Below are positions 60,696 through 64,000 of a stretch of DNA of 64,000 bases, piece after piece (position 1 is the stretch's first letter; each line of letters opens with the position of its first letter). This DNA comes from Asterias rubens. Its lineage: Eukaryota; Echinodermata; Asteroidea; Forcipulatida; Asteriidae. The position numbers and the translations under genes are program-made. The stretch lies in NCBI RefSeq assembly GCF_902459465.1, contig NC_047063.1, positions 16,119,343-16,183,342 on the forward strand, given 5' to 3'. A model generated the notes under the pieces. It was not told the DNA's origin. It was given only the letters and a program-made list of their open reading frames with translations, and did not search any database.

Positions 60696-62170
60696 CGTAA
60701 CTTAAGAAGAAGAGGGAGCCGTTTTTACAATATTTTAAACCAGTAAAAGCTCTCCATTCATTGCTCGTTACCAAGTAAGCTTTTATGCTAACATTTATAT
60801 GGATTAAATACCAATAGTGCCAGTGCCGCTAATAATTGTATGCTTTATCTTTCACCTGTTTTCCAAAACAGGTTGATGCAGTATTCTCCAATATCTACTC
60901 CCTCGACCTAGCTGAACATCTTGATATCGCATCTGGTGATGCAATCTCATCATGCAGTGGCGATGGAGCGGGTATTATGATACGTAAAGATAGCCGACTC
61001 GCTGAGTGGTGGAATCCAGCTTTTGATCAGCTGAAGATGTCCAATGAGTTTCAACGAATATGCTCAGAAGTTGCCGAGAAACACGGTAAGAAAAGGTTTT
61101 ATACAATCTAGTTTTATTTTTATATTTCTTTAAACGCCGCTTGGAATATACATGCAGGTTTAAAATAAAAATCAAATAGTCAGATTTGCTGTACGATGAA
61201 ATGAAAAATAATTTATGGGAAGAAAACAAAATATAGGCCTAAGTATAGATTTTCATTTTCTTTTCTTTTGTCGTTTTATGGTTATAGATTTTTTATTTTA
61301 AGGTTTAAATGTATGCGTGCTTTTTTACTTGTTTCATTTTTACCCTCAGGCCTACTTCTTTATCAGTCCTTTGACGGGCTCTGTATACTTTAGAATAGTT
61401 TAGAAATTAACCTCTTTTTGCTGTTTTGTCTTCTTGTATTTATACACCTGTTTTGCAATTATTATTCTTATTGTTTATGTGACCAGCCAGAGTGTTTTTT
61501 ATTTCGCTGACAGGCCCTTGTAAACCCAAATTGATTGGCTACTTTTCCATGTACATGTACTTAAAGACAATGGACACTATTGGTAATTGTCAAAGACCAG
61601 TCTTCTCACTTGGTGTATCTCATATGCATAAAATAACAAACCTGTGAACATTTGAGCTCGATTGGTCATCCGAGTTGCGAGATAACTATGAAAGAAAAAA
61701 CACCCTTGTCACACGAAGTTGTGTGCTTTCAGATGCTTGATTTCCAGACCTCAAACTTTAAACTTGAGGTCTCAAAAACCAAACTCGTGTAAAATTACTT
61801 CTTTGTCGAAAACTACATCACTTCAGAGGGAGCCGTTTCTCACAATGTTTTATACTATCAACCTCTCCCCATTACTCGTTACCAAGTAGGGTTTCATGCT
61901 GATAATTATTTTGAGTAATTACCAACAGTGTCCACTGCCTTTAAATAGCACGCGAAGATGCACTTGCGATCGCGACGCCCACGGCGATGTTATTAATTTT
62001 TTGTTAAAATCTTTGACAATACTCAATAAAACATTCATTAAAGATGTCACAGTCTCGTTTTAGCAACCCCCCCCCAAAAAAAAAAAATCATGCTGTACCT
62101 AATATTGTACCGATCTTCCTTCACAGGTGACCAGTTGCTGACACAAAAACGTGATTATTGTGTCGCATGA
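57140..62170 (+). CDS. Type II membrane protein with bacterial-type family-3 solute-binding domain; apparent frameshift in exon 3
   Basis: Eight exons: 57140-57356, 57976-58036, 58243-58296, 58634-58762, 59055-59248, 59700-59777, 60872-61085, 62127-62170. With one base removed in exon 3 they give 329 aa. Residues 1-30 are polar, 31-53 form one membrane helix, and the rest is rich in cysteine, as expected outside the cell. The order of motifs matches SBP_bac_3: GFHVDIVEAV; GLVSGWYDG followed by FSTNERAVSVSFTKPF (the family's T-x-x-R ... F-S-x-P-Y region); DLTGKTIGFIDG; VVQAVNNLEVDAVFSN; GIMIRKDSRLAEWWNPAF. In bacteria such domains bind amino acids for ABC import or sensing; in an animal a receptor or scavenger role is only a guess. 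ATG 57140 is the first ATG of the open frame. The last exon (14 codons, ending DYCVA) is inferred from acceptor, phase and length. Confidence 0.75.
58243..58296 (+). other. Exon 3 of the solute-binding gene with a 1-base frame conflict
   Basis: Exon 2 ends in phase 2 (AT before gtaagt) and exon 4 needs phase 1. The 54-bp exon between them must therefore be 53 or 56 bp long. Read from exon 2 it gives IDELSGTVRG and then a stop; read to exon 4 it gives GFHVDIVEAV. The switch falls at the GGG run 58268-58270, where one G fewer restores the family motif. No other AG acceptor, and no donor in exon 2, repairs the phase. Confidence 0.7.
58380..58626 (-). mobile_element. LINE 3' remnant in intron 3 of the solute-binding gene
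   Basis: The minus strand reads ASLWNSLPGACFPQSYNLD and then CLKRNI, the C-terminal signature of non-LTR reverse-transcriptase ORFs. It is 5'-truncated. It is related to 4422-4630. The 139-aa open frame 58207-58626 merely extends it. Confidence 0.7.
58858..59020. mobile_element. TTAA MITE fragment
   Basis: Begins 'aaaggaatggacacctttt' and contains 'acaaacctgtgcaaatttga', then fades before exon 5. Confidence 0.6.
59873..60245. mobile_element. Divergent TTAA MITE
   Basis: Left 'ttaaagccatttgacacttt', right 'agtgtccaatggcttaa'. The inner order is like the family ('cctaaattttcacatgtttg'), but the tips differ. In intron 6. Confidence 0.7.
60411..60833. mobile_element. TTAA MITE copy with a (TAA)n expansion
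   Basis: Left 'ttaaggcgctggactccttt', right 'ccaatagtgccagtgccgct'. An internal (taa)n tract lies at 60658-60693. It ends 38 bp before exon 7. Confidence 0.78.
61561..61944. mobile_element. TTAA MITE, full copy
   Basis: Left TTAAAGACAATGGACACTA, right GTGTCCACTGCCTTTAA. In intron 7 of the solute-binding gene. Confidence 0.88.
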
Positions 62171-64000
62171 ACAAAATATTCTACGAGCGAAGCTGACAGC
62201 TGATGTGTGAACGAAAATAGGAAAAGGTGTTCTATAATTATTGGAAATCTTGAAAAGCTTATATACTAGGAAGCTTCTGTTAGCCTATTTAGGAAGTGAC
62301 ATCTCTAAAAGAATTGTATCCAGAAAAAAACCTGATGGCAAATTTATTTTTAGCACAAGGGCTGATTTACAGTACACATGGTGTAGGCTTTAATAATAAA
62401 ACAAATTATAAATATTTACTCACATTTTTTCTGTATTTTTTCAAAGGTAAAAGAATCGGAAACAGAATTAAGTAGGAAAAATATCATGCCTGATTACTGC
62501 ACAAATTCTGACAAAGAAAATACCACTGAAAATACACCTGTGTGCAAGCATTTATTGATTCCTTATAAACTTATGTTAAGCAATATTGCGTCAAAGATAA
62601 GTACAACAGATGTTCCATTACTCCGAATTATTTTCACAAATTATTTATTGTACAATACACCTCTCTAAAATTAACAGGCAATATTTGGCAAAATTAATCA
62701 AACCGAAAATAAACACGCTATTAAATTGGAGTGTATGGTCATACACCAATACACCAAGATTTTTTCAGATCGAAGGAAAATAAGAGAAACCCAACTACAT
62801 TCCTCAAATTTTGTAATGAAAACAAACATGATTTTACATTAAAAAAACATTTCAAACGAATGACACTTGATGTAAAGCATGTTTAAAGGGAAGGTACACG
62901 TTTGGTAATTACTCAAAACAAATATTAATTTAAAAACTGACTTGGTAACGAGCATGGAGAGCTGCTGATAGTACAACACATTGTGGTAAACGACTCCTTC
63001 TGAAGTAACGTAGTTTTTGAGAAAGAGGTAATTTCTCACTAAAATAATAAAAGACTTCTAGCGAGAAGTCTTTTATTCATATCTGAAAGCACACAAATTC
63101 GTCCAACAAGGTTTTTTTTTTCTTTCATCATTTTCTCGCAACTTAGATGACCGATTGAGCCCAAATTTGCTGTATGCTTATGATGGGATACACCAAGTGA
63201 AAACACGGGTCTTTGACAATTACCAAACGTGTACAGTGCCTTTAAAATAAGTATAAATTCAATCTTCATAACTAACTATGGTAAAATAACAAACCTGATA
63301 GGAAAAATTAAATGTACAATAAACTGCAATTTACCTGTGTATAAGGGGAAAGTTTTAAAGTACCTCTTCGATTATAACTCGTTCAATAACTTGTATTAAT
63401 TCATGGATACCAGAACAAAAACCTATCACCTCAAATAAGTTAATTGGCAACAAATACAAAATCCAACCATGCTAAATTCATACATAAGCTTACCATTCCT
63501 CTACATGTACTGTACTTAACACTTTATCAATCACTTTTTAAATCTGCAAAATTTCTTCTACGCTATCAAAACTCCTCTTCTTTTTGGGAGACTTTTCAAT
63601 ACACTTTTCAAGTTATTATACCCAACTTTCTAAGGATATTTTTGATCAAGTAAATAGTTTCTAATGTACTTTTCAGCCCTTATTATTAAAAGAAAATACT
63701 GATATTTCCCAGGGATGAAAACATAGAAAAACAGGTTGAAGTATGTAGAATATCATGCCTGTCATTACTTCCTCCCAATGTTGACACTAATATGACAGCG
63801 GTAAGGTTAAACAGGTAAAATTTTGCTTTCTACAAAAATATTTGTATTTGATCATATCTCTTCATTAAAACCAAGTGCCATTTATTTCTCCTTATAAAAC
63901 AACTCTTACTAAACAAGAAATATGGTTGCTGTTTACATACAAATGAATTAGGAACAACTGTATTGTTGACTGCTAAATTAAATAATCATCTTGTATATTG
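62171..64000. other. 3' flank of the solute-binding gene, no gene seen
   Basis: AT-rich DNA with a single TTAA MITE (62883-63245). Short open frames here have no recognisable signature. The polyadenylation site of the gene could not be fixed. Confidence 0.5.
62883..63245. mobile_element. TTAA MITE (GGGAAGGTACAC-type left end)
   Basis: TTAAAGGGAAGGTACACG at the left, GTGTACAGTGCCTTTAA at the right. Like the copies at 10957 and 4394. Confidence 0.87.

Overview
The window is metazoan nuclear DNA, roughly 60 percent AT. Its genes are split into short exons with GT-AG introns, and tRNA-derived SINEs, LINE 3' remnants and very many short inverted-repeat DNA transposons fill the spaces between them. 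The repeat types (TTAA-flanked MITEs, 9-bp-TSD foldback elements with minisatellite arms) and an animal gene with a bacterial-type solute-binding domain suggest a marine invertebrate deuterostome. An echinoderm such as a sea star is my best guess; the species is not determined.

Layout. 1-3408 is repeat-rich flank. 3409-16853 (+) is a 13-exon carnitine palmitoyltransferase 2 gene (CPT2-A, 665 aa, all expected active-site residues present). 16854-23041 is an intergenic block of foldback and MITE insertions. 23042-33575 (+) is a second complete 13-exon CPT2 copy (CPT2-B, 663 aa) with the same exon phases. 33576-39385 is repeat-bearing intergenic DNA. 39386-41596 (-) is ARL6IP5 (PRA1 family, 3 exons), head-to-head with ALG9 (+), 42046-54149, 17 exons. 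After a gap, 57140-62170 (+) holds an 8-exon gene for a single-pass membrane protein whose outside part is a family-3 bacterial-type solute-binding domain; one exon carries an apparent 1-base frameshift. 62171-64000 has no gene that I can see.

The most interesting signal is CPT2-B. It keeps an open frame, a mitochondrial presequence and the catalytic histidine. It has lost the residues that recognise carnitine (Thr-Glu-Thr becomes Ile-Glu-Leu, the Arg of Asp-Arg-His becomes Cys, Tyr-Glu-Ser becomes Phe-Glu-Ser) and the Ser-Thr-Ser motif, and its catalytic loop is remodelled. Introns still align between the two copies, so these changes look fast and concentrated. CPT2-B may be an acyltransferase with a new acceptor, or a pseudoenzyme.

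The rest of the window records transposition: about eighteen full or partial copies of one TTAA MITE family, hairpins with 9-bp target duplications, a 1-kb foldback element whose arms are palindromic minisatellites, a TAA-flanked element that split a minisatellite array, and a TTAA element with a possible THAP-domain remnant.

Exons were read by eye from frame, splice sites and homology to known family members. No alignment, RNA or database search was run.
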